From Bacillus sp. NTK034 (lineage in GTDB: Bacteria; Bacillota; Bacilli; Bacillales; Cytobacillaceae): DNA of 64,000 bases. This document shows, in pieces, positions 36,810-47,296 of this stretch. Made by a program: the position numbers and the translations under genes. Position 1 is the stretch's first letter. Each line of letters opens with the position of its first letter. The notes beneath the pieces are model-generated. The model did not search any database and was not told the DNA's origin. It saw only the letters and a list, made by a program, of their open reading frames with translations. The stretch spans positions 310,001 to 374,000 of the forward strand of contig NZ_JAFKOJ010000002.1 of the NCBI RefSeq assembly GCF_017303275.1, read 5' to 3'.

Positions 36810-37259
36810 CTACAGCATTTCAAGAAACCTGTTTGAAATTGCTTCTGTATCTTCTGGGGTTTTACATATGATCAGGCATGTGTCATCCCCGCAGATTGTT
36901 CCCAGAATCTCTTCCCAGTCAAGGTTATCAATAAGTGCGCCAATAGCCATGGCATTGCCGGGAAGAGTCTTCATTACAAGAAGATGTCCTGCCGTATCCA
37001 CTCTGACAAAGGCATCCATTAAATTTCTTTTAAGCTTTTGCAGCGGATTGAAACGCTGATCCGCCGGAAGACTGTATTTGTACCTGCCGTCCATTAATGG
37101 AACTTTCACCAGGTGAAGCTCTTTAATATCTCTTGAGACAGTCGCCTGAGTTACATTAAACCCGGCATTTTTCAATTCATCCACCAGGTCATCCTGTGTT
37201 TCAATATCGTTATTTGTAATAATCTCGCGGATTTTAATATGTCTTTGCCCTTTATTCAT
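36810..37259 (-). CDS. argR: Arginine repressor ArgR/AhrC
   Basis: The hexameric regulator represses arginine synthesis and activates catabolism when arginine binds. The winged helix-turn-helix is at residues 1-70 ([20 protein letters not shown] is the recognition region). The C-terminal oligomerisation and arginine-binding domain has [24 protein letters not shown], with the aspartate pair that contacts arginine. The 149-residue length is standard. It lies between tlyA and recN as in B. subtilis (ahrC). Confidence 0.97.
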   Translation of the reverse strand: MNKGQRHIKIREIITNNDIETQDDLVDELKNAGFNVTQATVSRDIKELHLVKVPLMDGRYKYSLPADQRFNPLQKLKRNLMDAFVRVDTAGHLLVMKTLPGNAMAIGALIDNLDWEEILGTICGDDTCLIICKTPEDTEAISNRFLEML

Positions 37260-37413
37260 TTTTTCACCTCTATAATCAGCCGCTTGACAGCAGGCAGAAA
37301 AAAATTAATTTAAAGTGTTTTGCACTCTAATGTTAGCTGATTTTCTCAATAAAGTACAATTTTTCCCGTATATTATTTTATATAATTCGTTGAAAGTCGA
37401 CAAATTCCTTTTA

Positions 37414-37444
37414 TAAAAAAGGAACAGGCAGTAAGCCTATTCCT
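37414..37444 (-). terminator. Terminator overlapping the tlyA stop codon
   Basis: On the minus strand GGAATAGGC, loop TTACT, GCCTGTTCC (one G-U pair) is followed by six T residues. The tlyA TAG codon lies inside the first arm. Confidence 0.78.
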
Positions 37445-38282
37445 CTTCTTTACCCTGCTTCGTTTTCAGCTCGGCATGGGCTTCTTTTACAACCTCATCT
37501 GTCTGGGCTTTAAGAAGGATCTCTCCTTCTTCTTCGCTGCCTGACCAATACAGATGGAGGAGAAATTCTATGTTGCCGTCTCCGCCTGTAATGGGTGAAT
37601 AGGAAACGTCCTTGACGTCATAGCCTAGGCCCAGTGCAAATTCGATAATTTTATCAAGCACGGCTTCATGTATTTTAGGATCTCTGACAATCCCCTTTTT
37701 CCCAACCTGTTCCCGTCCAGCTTCAAACTGCGGTTTCACTAGGGCAACTGTGTCACTGCCAGGAACCAGCAGTGTTTTTAATACAGGCAATATAAGCTTT
37801 AGAGAGATGAACGAAACATCAATTGACGCAAAATCAGGCATACCGGCTGAAAGGTCGGCTGGGGTTACATACCTGAAATTGGTCCTTTCCATTACAACTA
37901 CCCGTTCATCCTGCCTTAATTTCCAGGCAAGCTGATTATATCCGACATCTAAAGCATAAGACATTTTGGCACCATTCTGCAGGGCACAATCTGTGAAGCC
38001 CCCCGTTGAGGATCCAATGTCAAGGAGTATCTTGCCTTCGATTTCTAAATCAAAAACCTTTAGCGCTTTCTCAAGCTTTAAGCCTCCTCGGCTGACATAT
38101 GGCATGACCTTCCCCTTTAAAGTGAGAGGAATATCTGCATTAACCTTCTCGCCGGGCTTATCCATCCTGCTTTCATTGCTGAACACCAGGCCGGCCATTA
38201 CGGCTCTTTTCGCTTTTTCTCTTGTCTCCGCAAGACCTCTTTCAACTAATAAAACGTCTAATCGTTCTTTCTTTGTTTTCAT
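37437..38282 (-). CDS. tlyA: TlyA family rRNA 2'-O-methyltransferase (YqxC)
   Basis: The 281-residue protein joins an N-terminal S4 RNA-binding domain (residues 5-65, RLDVLLVERGLAETREKAKR) to an FtsJ-like methyltransferase domain. The SAM motif is DIGSSTGGFTDCALQNGA near residue 88. Members methylate ribose in ribosomal RNA; some are annotated as hemolysins, which is probably a misnomer. It starts 3 bases after the dxs stop codon and is therefore probably co-transcribed with dxs. Confidence 0.93.
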   Translation of the reverse strand: MKTKKERLDVLLVERGLAETREKAKRAVMAGLVFSNESRMDKPGEKVNADIPLTLKGKVMPYVSRGGLKLEKALKVFDLEIEGKILLDIGSSTGGFTDCALQNGAKMSYALDVGYNQLAWKLRQDERVVVMERTNFRYVTPADLSAGMPDFASIDVSFISLKLILPVLKTLLVPGSDTVALVKPQFEAGREQVGKKGIVRDPKIHEAVLDKIIEFALGLGYDVKDVSYSPITGGDGNIEFLLHLYWSGSEEEGEILLKAQTDEVVKEAHAELKTKQGKEEE

Positions 38283-38285
38283 TCT

Positions 38286-40178
38286 TTAAGCCCTTTTTTG
38301 TTTTTTTCTTGCCAGTTTTCCCATTCTCTCAACAGCATCTTCTGCAGTCATTCCGATTTCTTCTAATAGTTGATTTACATTGCCATGTTCAATAAATTTA
38401 TCAGGTATCCCCATACGGTCGATTTCGGCATGATGGAAGCCATGCTCGTGTGCATATTCAAGAATTGCACTTCCAAATCCACCCTGCAGCACAGCTTCTT
38501 CTATAGTAAGAATAGGCATATTGACTGTGAACAATTCATGCAGCATCTTTTCATCAAGCGGCTTAATAAACCTCGCATTGATGACTTTAATGGAGTGTCC
38601 CTGCTTCTCCAGGAGCTGAGCTGCCTTCAAAGCCATTGGAATGGTTGTCCCAAAGGTTAAAATCGCTCCGTCATTGCCATCGCGCAGAACTTCCCATGTT
38701 CCGATTGGAATAGTCTTAAGTTCTGTGTCCATAGGCACTCCGATGCCATTTCCGCGCGGGAAGCGCATAGCGATAGGGCCATCATTATATTCTATAGCTG
38801 TTTTTACCATATGCTGGCCTTCATTTTCATCTTTTGGCATCATCAATACCATATTCGGCAAATGCCTTAAAAACGCAATATCGAATACTCCCTGATGAGT
38901 TTCCCCATCTGCACCTACAAGTCCTGCCCGGTCTATACCGATAAATACATTCAAGTTCTGGCGCGCAATATCGTGAACGACCTGATCATAAGCACGCTGC
39001 AGGAAAGTAGAATAAATCGCAAGGAACGGCTTCATATTTTGAGTTGCCAGCCCGGCAGCTACCGTTGCTGCGTGCTGTTCAGCAATACCAACATCGTACA
39101 TTCGATCCGGAAATTCACTTGCAAATCCTTCAAGCTTCGAGCCGACAGGCATTGCAGGAGTGATTGCAACGATTCTTTCATCTTCTCTTGCAAGCTTCCT
39201 GACGGTTTCTGAGACAAGCTTGCTCCATGCAGGCGGCGTACTTGCAGGTTTCACAAAGTCGCCTGTCTCCATTTTATATGGGCCTGTACCATGCCATGTG
39301 CCAATCCGGTCGCTTTCGGCAGGGTGATAGCCTTTTCCTTTTTTCGTTATAACATGGAGAAGCACTGGGCCTTCAGTTTTCTTTGCATAAGCAAGGTTCT
39401 CGAATAAGGCTTCATAGTTATGCCCATCAACAGGGCCCAAATAGGTAAAACCTAATTCTTCGAAGAACATGCCTGACACAAACAGATACTTTAGGCTATC
39501 TTTCAGCCTTTCAGCAGTTGAGGCCAATTTCCCCCCGACTGCCGGAACCTTTTTTAATAAATATTCAAGTTCATCTTTTACCCAATTATATTTGCCTGCA
39601 GTCCTTAACCTTCCAAGGACATTGTGAAGAGCACCAACATTAGGGGCAATTGACATTTCATTGTCATTTAATATGACAATCATATCTTTTTTTTCATGAC
39701 CGATATGGTTTAAGGCTTCTAAGGCCATCCCGCCTGTTAAGGCACCATCCCCAATTACCGGAATGACATAATTATTCTCTTTTTTCAAGTCCCTGGCAAT
39801 AGCCATTCCCATCGCAGCAGATAAAGAAGTGGAACTGTGCCCCGTTTCCCACACGTCATGCTCGCTTTCAATCATTTTTGGGAAACCGCAAAGACCTTTA
39901 TATTGTCTTAAAGTATCGAATTGGCACGCACGGCCCGTAAGAATTTTATGGACATATGACTGATGCCCGACATCCCAGATGATTTTATCCTTCGGACTGT
40001 CAAAACATTTATGCAATGCAACAGTCAGCTCAACAACTCCAAGATTAGGGCCAATATGCCCGCCTGTGCCTGAAAGCTTTTCTATTAGGAAAGTGCGGAT
40101 ATCCTGACTCAAACTTTCCAATTCTTTATTCGAGAGCCCTTTTAAAAAGGAAGGGTCTTTAATTGATAACAGATCCAT
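38286..40178 (-). CDS. dxs: 1-deoxy-D-xylulose-5-phosphate synthase
   Basis: Dxs condenses pyruvate and glyceraldehyde-3-phosphate in the first step of the MEP isoprenoid pathway. The thiamine diphosphate motif is [19 protein letters not shown] near residue 150. The transketolase-like [15 protein letters not shown] is near 425. I chose the ATG at 40178 ([15 protein letters not shown], 630 aa), which aligns with the family; a GTG 12 bases upstream also lacks a good ribosome binding site. It lies in a cluster with ispA, which uses its end products. Confidence 0.94.
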   Translation of the reverse strand: MDLLSIKDPSFLKGLSNKELESLSQDIRTFLIEKLSGTGGHIGPNLGVVELTVALHKCFDSPKDKIIWDVGHQSYVHKILTGRACQFDTLRQYKGLCGFPKMIESEHDVWETGHSSTSLSAAMGMAIARDLKKENNYVIPVIGDGALTGGMALEALNHIGHEKKDMIVILNDNEMSIAPNVGALHNVLGRLRTAGKYNWVKDELEYLLKKVPAVGGKLASTAERLKDSLKYLFVSGMFFEELGFTYLGPVDGHNYEALFENLAYAKKTEGPVLLHVITKKGKGYHPAESDRIGTWHGTGPYKMETGDFVKPASTPPAWSKLVSETVRKLAREDERIVAITPAMPVGSKLEGFASEFPDRMYDVGIAEQHAATVAAGLATQNMKPFLAIYSTFLQRAYDQVVHDIARQNLNVFIGIDRAGLVGADGETHQGVFDIAFLRHLPNMVLMMPKDENEGQHMVKTAIEYNDGPIAMRFPRGNGIGVPMDTELKTIPIGTWEVLRDGNDGAILTFGTTIPMALKAAQLLEKQGHSIKVINARFIKPLDEKMLHELFTVNMPILTIEEAVLQGGFGSAILEYAHEHGFHHAEIDRMGIPDKFIEHGNVNQLLEEIGMTAEDAVERMGKLARKKQKRA

Positions 40179-40571
40179 ACTGCGGACCACTCACTTTCGT
40201 ATCTTATTCGTCCGTTTTTTTTCGTAATGTTAGGCATTGCTGGCATTAGCCTCAACAAACCATAGCCTAATTATTTCAGAGTCTAGCCTGTCTAAAAGAT
40301 AATATCTTAAGATTACCTTATTACAGGAGATTTTCCAAATGCTTTTCAGATTAAACAGCTTTCAAAATATGCTTTCTTGATGGGTCACTGCCGCTGTCCC
40401 AATGCATGCACAGGAAAAAAATGCGCAAACTCCTCCGGCAGCAATTCCTATGATACCAAAATATACACATTGAAGACCATCATTTTATTAAACAGCAAAT
40501 GCCGCTGATACAAAAGTACAGCGGCAAGACCATCGTTTTTCTAATTCATTTTCGGCACCCTGACTTCCGAT
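40179..40571. other. Gap between ispA and dxs
   Basis: About 390 AT-rich bases hold the ispA 3' hairpin (40501-40525) and must hold the dxs promoter, which I could not identify. A short glycine/alanine-rich hydrophobic frame on the minus strand (about 40374-40480) lacks ATG, GTG or TTG. No supported gene is present. Confidence 0.5.
40501..40525 (-). terminator. Hairpin after ispA, weak terminator
   Basis: GCCGCTG-A-TAC, loop AAAA, GTA-CAGCGGC forms a stable stem with one bulge. The minus strand continues ATTTGCTGTTT, a poor U-tract. Its position 46 bases after the ispA stop codon supports partial termination. Confidence 0.55.
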
Positions 40572-41462
40572 TTAGTGATCCCTGTTTGCAATTATATCTG
40601 TTATTTCTTCGAGCAGCTCTGTTTGAAGGCCTGTTTCCCTCAGCTTTTCTTTTGCAGATCTGATATGTTCTTCAAGCGCCTCTTTCGCCCCGCTCATTGA
40701 AAGAAGTGATGGATATGTACTTTTATCTTTTGATTCATCACTGCCTACAGGCTTCCCGATTATCTCCTCTGTCCCTTCAAGGTCGAGGATATCATCCCTG
40801 ATCTGAAAAGCCAGTCCCAGGTGATAGGCAAATTTAGATAGAGCCTGAATCGTTTCCTGACTGGCATTTGCCAAAATTGCTCCTGATACAACACTGCATT
40901 CCAGCAGTTTGCCCGTTTTGTGCATGTGGATGTACTCAAGATCCTCTAAGCCCAGCTGCTTGCCTTCCCCTTTAATGTCTGCTGCCTGGCCGCCTACCAT
41001 CCCCTCAGCACCGGAAGCTTTCGACAGTTCCTTGATTAAAGAAAGCTTTGTCTCAGCAGAAGCAAATTCTTCTGGCGTTTCCGCAATTGTTTGGAAGCTG
41101 TAAGTAAGCAAGGCATCGCCTGCCAGGATGGCAAATGCTTCTCCAAATACTTTATGGTTAGTCGGTTTGCCTCTTCTTAAGTCATCATTATCCATGCTTG
41201 GCAAGTCATCGTGAATGAGCGAATAAGTATGGACCATTTCAATTGCCGCCGCAGTCCATAGCCCTTTCGACGTATCCTCGCCAAAAGCAGCCAATGAAGC
41301 AAATAACAGCATTGGCCTTATCCGCTTTCCTCCTGCTTCAAGTGAATAGAGCATCGATTCCTTGATTTCAGAAGGAGCGTTTAATTTATGTACGTAATCC
41401 TTTAAATGAATTTCCAGTTTCTGTTTATGCAGTTCAGAGAAAGAACTTAAGGATTGCTGCAA
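40572..41462 (-). CDS. ispA: Farnesyl diphosphate synthase (geranyltransferase)
   Basis: IspA adds isopentenyl diphosphate to make geranyl and farnesyl diphosphate. The first aspartate-rich motif is DDLPSMDNDDLRRGKPTNHK near residue 85. The second is FQIRDDILDLEGT near 220. The 296-residue length is usual. Its start lies just beyond the xseB stop codon, in the conserved xseA-xseB-ispA order, so it is probably co-transcribed with both. Confidence 0.96.
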   Translation of the reverse strand: MQQSLSSFSELHKQKLEIHLKDYVHKLNAPSEIKESMLYSLEAGGKRIRPMLLFASLAAFGEDTSKGLWTAAAIEMVHTYSLIHDDLPSMDNDDLRRGKPTNHKVFGEAFAILAGDALLTYSFQTIAETPEEFASAETKLSLIKELSKASGAEGMVGGQAADIKGEGKQLGLEDLEYIHMHKTGKLLECSVVSGAILANASQETIQALSKFAYHLGLAFQIRDDILDLEGTEEIIGKPVGSDESKDKSTYPSLLSMSGAKEALEEHIRSAKEKLRETGLQTELLEEITDIIANRDH

Positions 41463-41464
41463 GA

Positions 41465-41698
41465 TTATTCCTCCTCCGGAATGGCGAAGTTCGATTTACG
41501 GCCATCCTCCGTCAGTATTTCCGTAAGCTGTGATTCCACGTTTTTAAGCTTATCATGACATAATTTTGAGAGCTCCATGCCTTTTTTATAAATATTTATA
41601 GCCTCTTCAAGGGGAACATCTCCCTCTTCAAGCTTTTCTACAATAACTTCAAGTTCTTCCATTGCTTGTTCAAATGTAAGTTGTTTTTCATCCGCCAT
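41465..41698 (-). CDS. xseB: Exodeoxyribonuclease VII small subunit
   Basis: XseB supports XseA in degrading single-stranded DNA. The 77-residue helical protein has the family core [20 protein letters not shown] and [15 protein letters not shown] chose the ATG at 41698 (MADEKQLTF), eight bases after GAGGAG. A GTG three codons upstream overlaps the xseA stop codon and would be too close to the ribosome binding site. Confidence 0.94.
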   Translation of the reverse strand: MADEKQLTFEQAMEELEVIVEKLEEGDVPLEEAINIYKKGMELSKLCHDKLKNVESQLTEILTEDGRKSNFAIPEEE

Positions 41699-41703
41699 GC
41701 CAT

Positions 41704-43044
41704 TCACTCCTCAATATCCGTTACCTTGCATTCAATGGTTCCATCAGACACCTTCAATTTTATCATATCATCCGCTTTAACTTGGGACACGGTCTTTATT
41801 AGGGTTTCCTTTTCTGTATAAGCAAGGCTATAACCCCTATCCATAATTTTGAGCGGACTGAGCGCCTCGAGGGTTGAAATAACTCTCGCAAAGTCTTTTT
41901 CTTTTGCAGCCAGGATGTTTGCCATTGTTCTGTTTAACAGTTTATGAAGCCTATCATTGTTTTCTTTCGCCTGATCCTTCAGCTGCCCTGGATGACTCCG
42001 AACCAGCCTTTTTTGCAGGGTTTCTGCCTGCTCAAGTTTTAAATCGTGCAGCCTTCTTGAGCCTCTCATTAACTGTTCGGTCACTTTATCCAGCTGTTCC
42101 ATTTTTTGCTCATATAATTTTTGCGGGTACCTGAAAGCGTATGATTTCTTCACCCTTAGAAGCCTTTCATTTTGCAGTGCAACTTGTTCTTTCATCGCTC
42201 TTATCAGCCGTGATTGCCTGTTGAAAAGCCTTTCCATCAAGTCATCGATATGCGGAACAGCCAATTCTGCAGCTCCCGTTGGGGTTGGGGCTCTTAAATC
42301 TGCAACAAAATCTGCTATTGTAAAATCCGTTTCATGGCCGACTGCTGAAATTATAGGGATTTCAGACTTGAATATTGCCCTGGCTACGGCTTCTTCATTA
42401 AAGGCCCAAAGCTCTTCAATGGAGCCTCCGCCCCGGCCGATGATTAAGACATCTGCATCCCTGGAAACATTAGCTTCCGTTATCGCCTTCACAATCGAGG
42501 GAGCTGCCTGGTTCCCCTGAACAAGCGCAGGGTATATAAGTATGTTTGCAATTGGATAGCGCCTTTTGAGCGTTGTCAAAATATCTCTGATTGCAGCTCC
42601 AGTAGGGGATGTGATAACCGCAACTGTTTTTGGATAACGCGGAATATCTTTTTTATGCGCAGGTGAAAAGAATCCTTCTTTCTCAAGTTTTTCTTTAAGC
42701 TGTTCATAAGCCAGATACATTTCACCAATCCCGTCCGGCTGCATTTCCTGTACGTATATTTGATATTGCCCGCTGGATTCATAAACGGATATGGCTCCGC
42801 GAACTAAGATTTTCATGCCATTTTCCGGCCTAAATTTCATTGTCCTCGCATTTCCTGCAAACATTACGGCTAAAATTCGGGCTTTCTCATCCTTTAAAGT
42901 GAAGTACATATGGCCGCTGGAATGCTGTTTAAAGTTTGAGATTTCTCCCTTAACCAAAATATTTTGCAGATGAGGGTCGGCATCAAATTTTCTTTTTATG
43001 TATTTGGTCAGTGCGTTTACTGTCAGATACTGCTGTTCCTTCAT
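41704..43044 (-). CDS. xseA: Exodeoxyribonuclease VII large subunit
   Basis: XseA carries the nuclease activity of exonuclease VII. It has an N-terminal OB-fold nucleic acid binding domain ([20 protein letters not shown] through residue 100). The catalytic domain contains [34 protein letters not shown] and the [21 protein letters not shown] segment. A long coiled coil follows. I chose the ATG at 43044 (MKEQQYLTV, 446 aa) behind AAGGAGATTGTT. A longer frame from 43077 lacks a ribosome binding site. Confidence 0.95.
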   Translation of the reverse strand: MKEQQYLTVNALTKYIKRKFDADPHLQNILVKGEISNFKQHSSGHMYFTLKDEKARILAVMFAGNARTMKFRPENGMKILVRGAISVYESSGQYQIYVQEMQPDGIGEMYLAYEQLKEKLEKEGFFSPAHKKDIPRYPKTVAVITSPTGAAIRDILTTLKRRYPIANILIYPALVQGNQAAPSIVKAITEANVSRDADVLIIGRGGGSIEELWAFNEEAVARAIFKSEIPIISAVGHETDFTIADFVADLRAPTPTGAAELAVPHIDDLMERLFNRQSRLIRAMKEQVALQNERLLRVKKSYAFRYPQKLYEQKMEQLDKVTEQLMRGSRRLHDLKLEQAETLQKRLVRSHPGQLKDQAKENNDRLHKLLNRTMANILAAKEKDFARVISTLEALSPLKIMDRGYSLAYTEKETLIKTVSQVKADDMIKLKVSDGTIECKVTDIEE

Positions 43045-43365
43045 AACAATCTCCTTTATGCTGAAGCTGCATTGCATCTGTTGCAGAGCAATAACTCAAG
43101 AAAAGCGCAAACGCCTTGCACACCACCGACACCTTGAGGGGGGAGGCGCTCCTCCTAAAAGCTTGAGCTTTTAGTCGTGCGATGACATAGCTGTCGAAGC
43201 TTTCCTTGTGGAGCTAGACAATTATCAAAGTTCAAGATTATTCTTTCTTACCTATTAAAAAAACTGTCCTTCCACTCACCCGCATGCTTATACCTGCATG
43301 ACAGGTTTTCCTAATTACAGGATAATGGAAATGGACAGATTTTGCATCTATGGCGGCCATTACTT
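43045..43365. other. Gap between folD and xseA, mostly repeat
   Basis: The 321-base gap is occupied largely by the third, enlarged copy of the dispersed repeat (43098-43226). The remainder must include the promoter of xseA or read-through sequence from folD. No gene is visible. Confidence 0.6.
43098..43226. repeat. Dispersed intergenic repeat, copy 3, with internal insertion
   Basis: The ends match copies 1 and 2 (GAAAAGCGCAAACGCCTTGC at left, GAGCTAGACAATTATC at right, CCGACACCT in the middle). About 60 extra bases (43151-43210) sit between AGGCGCT and GGAGCTAGACA. They contain a hairpin CTAAAAGCT-TG-AGCTTTTAG at 43155-43174. Confidence 0.8.
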
Positions 43366-44223
43366 TTAAATTTTGCTTTTGGAAAGCTTTGCTGCCTTTA
43401 GCGTATTATGCATTAACATGGCAATTGTCATCGGTCCCACTCCGCCTGGAACAGGAGTTATAAATCCTGCTTTTTGCCTAACTGCATCGAAATCAACATC
43501 GCCGCAAAGCTTTCCTTCCCCATCTCGATTCATGCCGACATCTATTACGATTGCGCCATTTTTAACATGGTCTTCAGTGATTAAATTCGCTTTCCCTGCT
43601 GCCGCCACCAGTATATCCGCCCTCTTTGTATATTCCTTCAGATCAGCCGTTTTCGAATGGCAGTATGTAACAGTAGCGTCTTCATTAAGGAACAGCTGCC
43701 CCGCGGGCTTTCCTACAATGTTGCTTCTCCCAATAACCACTACATGCTTTCCGGAAATGTCTGCACCAATGCTATCCAGCATTTCAATGATCCCTGCGGG
43801 AGTACAGGGTATATAAGCATCCTGAGCTGTCATCATCCTGCCAATGTTTATGGGATGAAACCCATCAACATCTTTTTCAGGAGATATGGCCTCGATGATG
43901 GCTTTTTCATTAATATGGCTTGGGAGCGGGAGCTGGACAAGGATTCCATGGATATCTTCATTTTCGTTTAACTCAGTGATTCTTATGATAAGCTCTTGCT
44001 CGCTGACGTTTTCGGAAAGTTCAATAAGCATAGAATTCATTCCCAGCTTATCGCAGGTTTTCTGCTTGTTTTTTACATATGTTCTGGATGCCTGATTATT
44101 TCCCGCTAAAATAACGGCCAGGCCTGGCGTGATCCCTTCCTCCTTCAGCTTCTGCACTTCTGAACCGATATGATCCTGTTTCTTTCTTGCAATTTCTTTT
44201 CCATCTATTAATTCTGCAGCCAT
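43366..44223 (-). CDS. folD: Bifunctional methylenetetrahydrofolate dehydrogenase/cyclohydrolase
   Basis: FolD interconverts methylene-, methenyl- and formyl-tetrahydrofolate. The catalytic segment [17 protein letters not shown] contains the active Lys near residue 56. The NADP-binding Rossmann motif is [19 protein letters not shown] near 165, and the C-terminal [15 protein letters not shown] is a signature. I chose the ATG at 44223 ([16 protein letters not shown], 285 aa) behind AGGGGGA. The longer frame from 44301 has no homology-like sequence or ribosome binding site. Confidence 0.96.
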   Translation of the reverse strand: MAAELIDGKEIARKKQDHIGSEVQKLKEEGITPGLAVILAGNNQASRTYVKNKQKTCDKLGMNSMLIELSENVSEQELIIRITELNENEDIHGILVQLPLPSHINEKAIIEAISPEKDVDGFHPINIGRMMTAQDAYIPCTPAGIIEMLDSIGADISGKHVVVIGRSNIVGKPAGQLFLNEDATVTYCHSKTADLKEYTKRADILVAAAGKANLITEDHVKNGAIVIDVGMNRDGEGKLCGDVDFDAVRQKAGFITPVPGGVGPMTIAMLMHNTLKAAKLSKSKI

Positions 44224-44330
44224 TTCTATCCCCCTATCAGGAACTCGGAAGCGCCTATGATAAGGACTGCCGGCCCGCTTCCATCCAGAAAGTGTCAGCA
44301 CATCCAGTGTGAGTCAGAGTTCTAATGTTT

Positions 44331-44720
44331 TTAAAGCTTTTCTTTTACCTTTGATAAAACACCATTAATAAACTTGCTTGATTGATCATCACCGTAAAGC
44401 TTGGCGATTTCAATTGCTTCATCGAGCACCACATTGGCTGGCACTTCCTCCGCTAAATACAGCAGCTCAAAAACAGATAAGCGCAGAAGATTGCGGTCTA
44501 CAGTAGCAAGCCTCTCCAGTGTCCATTTTTCAAGAAATCCTTTGATTTCGCCATCAATTATTTCTTTATGCTGCAGGACACCTGATACTAGTTTGTTCAG
44601 GTACGCATCGCTTTTTTCACCCTCTAAAACATGTTCGATGGCGGTCTCGGGCTCTGTCTGGCTTACATCAATTTGAAATAATGCCTGCAATGCTTTTTCT
44701 CTGGCTGTTCTTCTCTTCAT
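44331..44720 (-). CDS. nusB: Transcription antitermination factor NusB
   Basis: NusB binds boxA RNA with NusE/S10 and prevents early termination in ribosomal RNA operons. The 129-residue all-helical protein starts MKRRTAREKALQALFQIDV. It carries RLATVDRNLLRLSVFELLY near residue 70 and VLDEAIEIAKLYGDDQSSKF near 97, which are family hallmarks. It lies upstream of folD on the same strand, as in B. subtilis (yqhZ). Confidence 0.97.
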   Translation of the reverse strand: MKRRTAREKALQALFQIDVSQTEPETAIEHVLEGEKSDAYLNKLVSGVLQHKEIIDGEIKGFLEKWTLERLATVDRNLLRLSVFELLYLAEEVPANVVLDEAIEIAKLYGDDQSSKFINGVLSKVKEKL

Positions 44721-44954
44721 CTTTATAAAACCCCTTTATGGCTAACATAGTAATTTTCATTTTTGAGCATTTGCACGTCCAAAAATTGCATAAGAAGATA
44801 ATAGCATAAGTAAGGAATCTTCGCACTACAACAAGAGCATTATGTTTGGACAGTAACATGAATTTAGGCTGGAAACTTATAAATTTAATTTTCCCTTTAA
44901 AAACTCCTTTATAACGTCTTGAGGAGTGAATGATGATGAGAATGAACCATGAGA

Positions 44955-44986
44955 AAAGCCAAAGACGAGTTTTATGTCTTTGGCTT
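44955..44986 (-). terminator. Terminator of the accB-accC-yqhY operon
   Basis: On the minus strand AAGCCAAAGAC, a 9-base loop and GTCTTTGGCTT are followed by TTCTC. It starts about 10 bases after the yqhY stop codon. Confidence 0.82.
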
Positions 44987-44995
44987 GATGGTGAG

Positions 44996-45403
44996 TTACA
45001 TTTCCTGTTCGTATTCAACCTCGTGCTTTTGGTTTTCAAACATGATTCCTACTACGTGAATGTTGACTTCCTGGGCGTCAAGGGCTGTCATATTCAGGAG
45101 GGCCTGACGGATGTTATCCTGAATTTTTTGGGCAACGCTTGGAATGGAGACGCCGAATTTCATCAGACAATATACATCAACTTTGATGCCTTCTTCTGTT
45201 AATTCGACTTTTACGCCTTTGCCATGGTTCTTCTTACCGAGCCTTTCAACCACTCCTGTAGCAAAGTTTCCGCGCATTTGCGCTACGCCTTCTACTTCTG
45301 AAGCAGCAATGCCGGCAATAACCTCAATAACTTCCGGTGCAATTTCCACCTTGCCAAGGCCAGAATTTTCAGGGCTCATTTCGAGAATATTATTTTCGCT
45401 CAT
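44996..45403 (-). CDS. yqhY: Asp23/Gls24 family protein YqhY
   Basis: The 135-residue protein is a full-length Asp23 domain (GLGKVEIAPEVIEVIAGIAASEVEGVA near residue 15, YCLMKFGVSIPSVAQKIQ near 80). The family includes envelope stress proteins. In B. subtilis YqhY is encoded with accBC and affects acetyl-CoA carboxylase activity. The same arrangement here, 20 bases after accC, supports a link to fatty acid synthesis; the mechanism is not shown by sequence. Confidence 0.94.
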   Translation of the reverse strand: MSENNILEMSPENSGLGKVEIAPEVIEVIAGIAASEVEGVAQMRGNFATGVVERLGKKNHGKGVKVELTEEGIKVDVYCLMKFGVSIPSVAQKIQDNIRQALLNMTALDAQEVNIHVVGIMFENQKHEVEYEQEM

Positions 45404-45423
45404 TTTAGCACCTCCACAAGTCT

Positions 45424-46776
45424 TTAAGAATTCATTACATCATGCAATTCAAGAAATTTCGTATTAAACTGCCCTTCCACAAAGTTTTCGTGGCTTAGGA
45501 GCTTGAGGTGGAATGGGATTGTTGTATGTACCCCTTCCACTACAAATTCACTTAATGCCCGTTTCATTCGGGAAATGGCTTCTTCTCTAGTATTGCCGTA
45601 AGTGATCACTTTTGCAATCATTGAATCGTAGTATGGAGGAATCATATAGCCAGGGTAGGCAGCAGAGTCCACTCTGACACCCAGCCCGCCAGGAGGCAGA
45701 TACATATTGATCTTTCCTGCTGATGGCATAAAGTTCTTCTCAGGGTTTTCCGCATTAATTCTGCATTCGATCGACCAGCCGCTAAAAGTAACATCACCCT
45801 GTGTGAAATTAAGCTTTTCACCTGAAGCAACCTTAATTTGCTCCTTGATTAAATCGACCCCTGTAACCATTTCTGTAACTGGATGCTCCACTTGAATACG
45901 CGTGTTCATTTCCATGAAATAGAATTTGCGATTTTGATAATCGTATATAAATTCTATCGTGCCAGCGCCTGTATAATCAACCGCTTTTGCTGCTTTAACA
46001 GCTGCATTTCCCATTTCTTCGCGTGTTTCCCCGTCAAGAGCAGGTGAAGGCGTTTCCTCCAGCAGCTTTTGCAGACGCCTTTGAATGGAGCAATCCCTTT
46101 CTCCCAGATGAACGGTGTTCCCGTAATTATCTGCAAGAACCTGGATCTCCACATGGCGGAAGTCCTCAATATATTTTTCAATATAAACGCCAGGATTTCC
46201 GAAAGCCGTTAGTGCTTCCTGCTGAGTGATCGTAATTCCTTTAATAAGCTCTTGTTCAGTGCGGGCTACACGGATTCCTTTCCCGCCTCCGCCGGCAGTC
46301 GCTTTAATAATTACCGGATATTCAATCTTTTCAGCAAGCTGAATAGCATCTTCTGTATCCTTTATGATTCCGTTGGAGCCAGGAACAATCGGTACTCCTG
46401 CTTCCTTCATGGTTTCCCTTGCAATATCCTTTGTGCCCATTTTGCTGATGGCTTCTGGAGTCGGGCCGACAAAGATAATATTGCATTCTCTGCACAGTTC
46501 AGCAAAGTCCGCATTTTCAGCAAGGAATCCATAACCTGGATGGATCGCGTCACAGCCTGTAAGCTTAGCGACACTAATTATATTGGTGAAATTCAAATAG
46601 CTGTCCTTTGACGCTGTTGGGCCAATGCAGTAAGCCTCATCGGCCAGCTGAACATGGAGTGCTTCCCTGTCAGCTTCTGAAAATACAGCTACAGATTCTA
46701 TCCCCATCTCGCGGGCTGCCCTAATGATGCGCACCGCTATTTCTCCTCTGTTGGCAATCAAGAGTTTTTTGATCAT
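45424..46776 (-). CDS. accC: Acetyl-CoA carboxylase, biotin carboxylase subunit
   Basis: AccC carboxylates the biotin on AccB using ATP and bicarbonate, the first half-reaction of malonyl-CoA synthesis. The 450-residue ATP-grasp enzyme has the glycine-rich loop [13 protein letters not shown] near residue 160. The metal and catalytic segment [20 protein letters not shown] lies near 287. Its start follows accB by 13 bases. The same subunit could also serve the orphan carboxyltransferase YqjD. Confidence 0.97.
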   Translation of the reverse strand: MIKKLLIANRGEIAVRIIRAAREMGIESVAVFSEADREALHVQLADEAYCIGPTASKDSYLNFTNIISVAKLTGCDAIHPGYGFLAENADFAELCRECNIIFVGPTPEAISKMGTKDIARETMKEAGVPIVPGSNGIIKDTEDAIQLAEKIEYPVIIKATAGGGGKGIRVARTEQELIKGITITQQEALTAFGNPGVYIEKYIEDFRHVEIQVLADNYGNTVHLGERDCSIQRRLQKLLEETPSPALDGETREEMGNAAVKAAKAVDYTGAGTIEFIYDYQNRKFYFMEMNTRIQVEHPVTEMVTGVDLIKEQIKVASGEKLNFTQGDVTFSGWSIECRINAENPEKNFMPSAGKINMYLPPGGLGVRVDSAAYPGYMIPPYYDSMIAKVITYGNTREEAISRMKRALSEFVVEGVHTTIPFHLKLLSHENFVEGQFNTKFLELHDVMNS

Positions 46777-46789
46777 CTGTAACCGCTCC

Positions 46790-47296
46790 TTATTCAGGCT
46801 TTACTAAAAATAGTGGCTGGCCATATTCTACTAACTGGCCATCCTTTACAAGCACTTCTACAATTTCGCCATTAACTTCTGCTTCAATTTCATTAAATAA
46901 CTTCATTGCTTCTACAATGCAGACAATGGAATCTTTTGTAACCTTGGAGCCGGCTTTTACATAAGCATCGGCATCAGGTGAAGATGATTGATAAAAGGTT
47001 CCTACCATCGGTGAGACAATCTTATGTAGATCTTCCGCGGCATCGGCCTGTGGTGCCGGCGCATGTGCTGGCGCTTCAGCTTTTGGCTCTTCCACCTTTA
47101 CAGCAGCTGGCTGGACTGGCTGCTGAGCAGGAGCTAATGCTTGAACAGCTGCCGGCTGAACTTGCTGAACAACTGCTGCTTCATTGCCCTTTTTCTTCAT
47201 CTTAATTTTTGAACCTTCATGCTCATATACAAATTCATCAATATTTGACTGATCAACCAATTTAATCAGTTCACGGATTTCTTGTACTTTTAACAT
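46790..47296 (-). CDS. accB: Acetyl-CoA carboxylase biotin carboxyl carrier protein
   Basis: AccB carries biotin between AccC and the carboxyltransferase. The 168-residue protein has an N-terminal helical part ([20 protein letters not shown]), an Ala/Pro/Gln-rich linker and a C-terminal biotinyl domain with the biotinylated Lys near residue 132 in [10 protein letters not shown] chose the ATG at 47296 behind GGGGTGCC. An upstream in-frame extension to 47395 does not resemble the family. A FapR-operator-like site lies at its promoter. Confidence 0.96.
   Translation of the reverse strand: MLKVQEIRELIKLVDQSNIDEFVYEHEGSKIKMKKKGNEAAVVQQVQPAAVQALAPAQQPVQPAAVKVEEPKAEAPAHAPAPQADAAEDLHKIVSPMVGTFYQSSSPDADAYVKAGSKVTKDSIVCIVEAMKLFNEIEAEVNGEIVEVLVKDGQLVEYGQPLFLVKPE

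Noticed and set aside
40374..40480. Hydrophobic Gly/Ala/Cys-rich frame (GIIGIAAGGVCAFFSCACIG) on the minus strand between ispA and dxs
   Set aside because: It looks peptide-like, but there is no ATG, GTG or TTG in frame after the preceding stops and no ribosome binding site at a usable distance.
44668..45039. Minus-strand frame of 123 codons between yqhY and nusB
   Set aside because: It crosses the yqhY terminator, overlaps nusB, and its sequence is low-complexity and unlike a protein family.
44930..45202. Plus-strand frame of 90 codons with GAGGAGTGA before ATG, antisense to yqhY
   Set aside because: It runs through the yqhY terminator and over the conserved yqhY coding region in antisense. 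The ribosome-binding-like sequence is probably chance.
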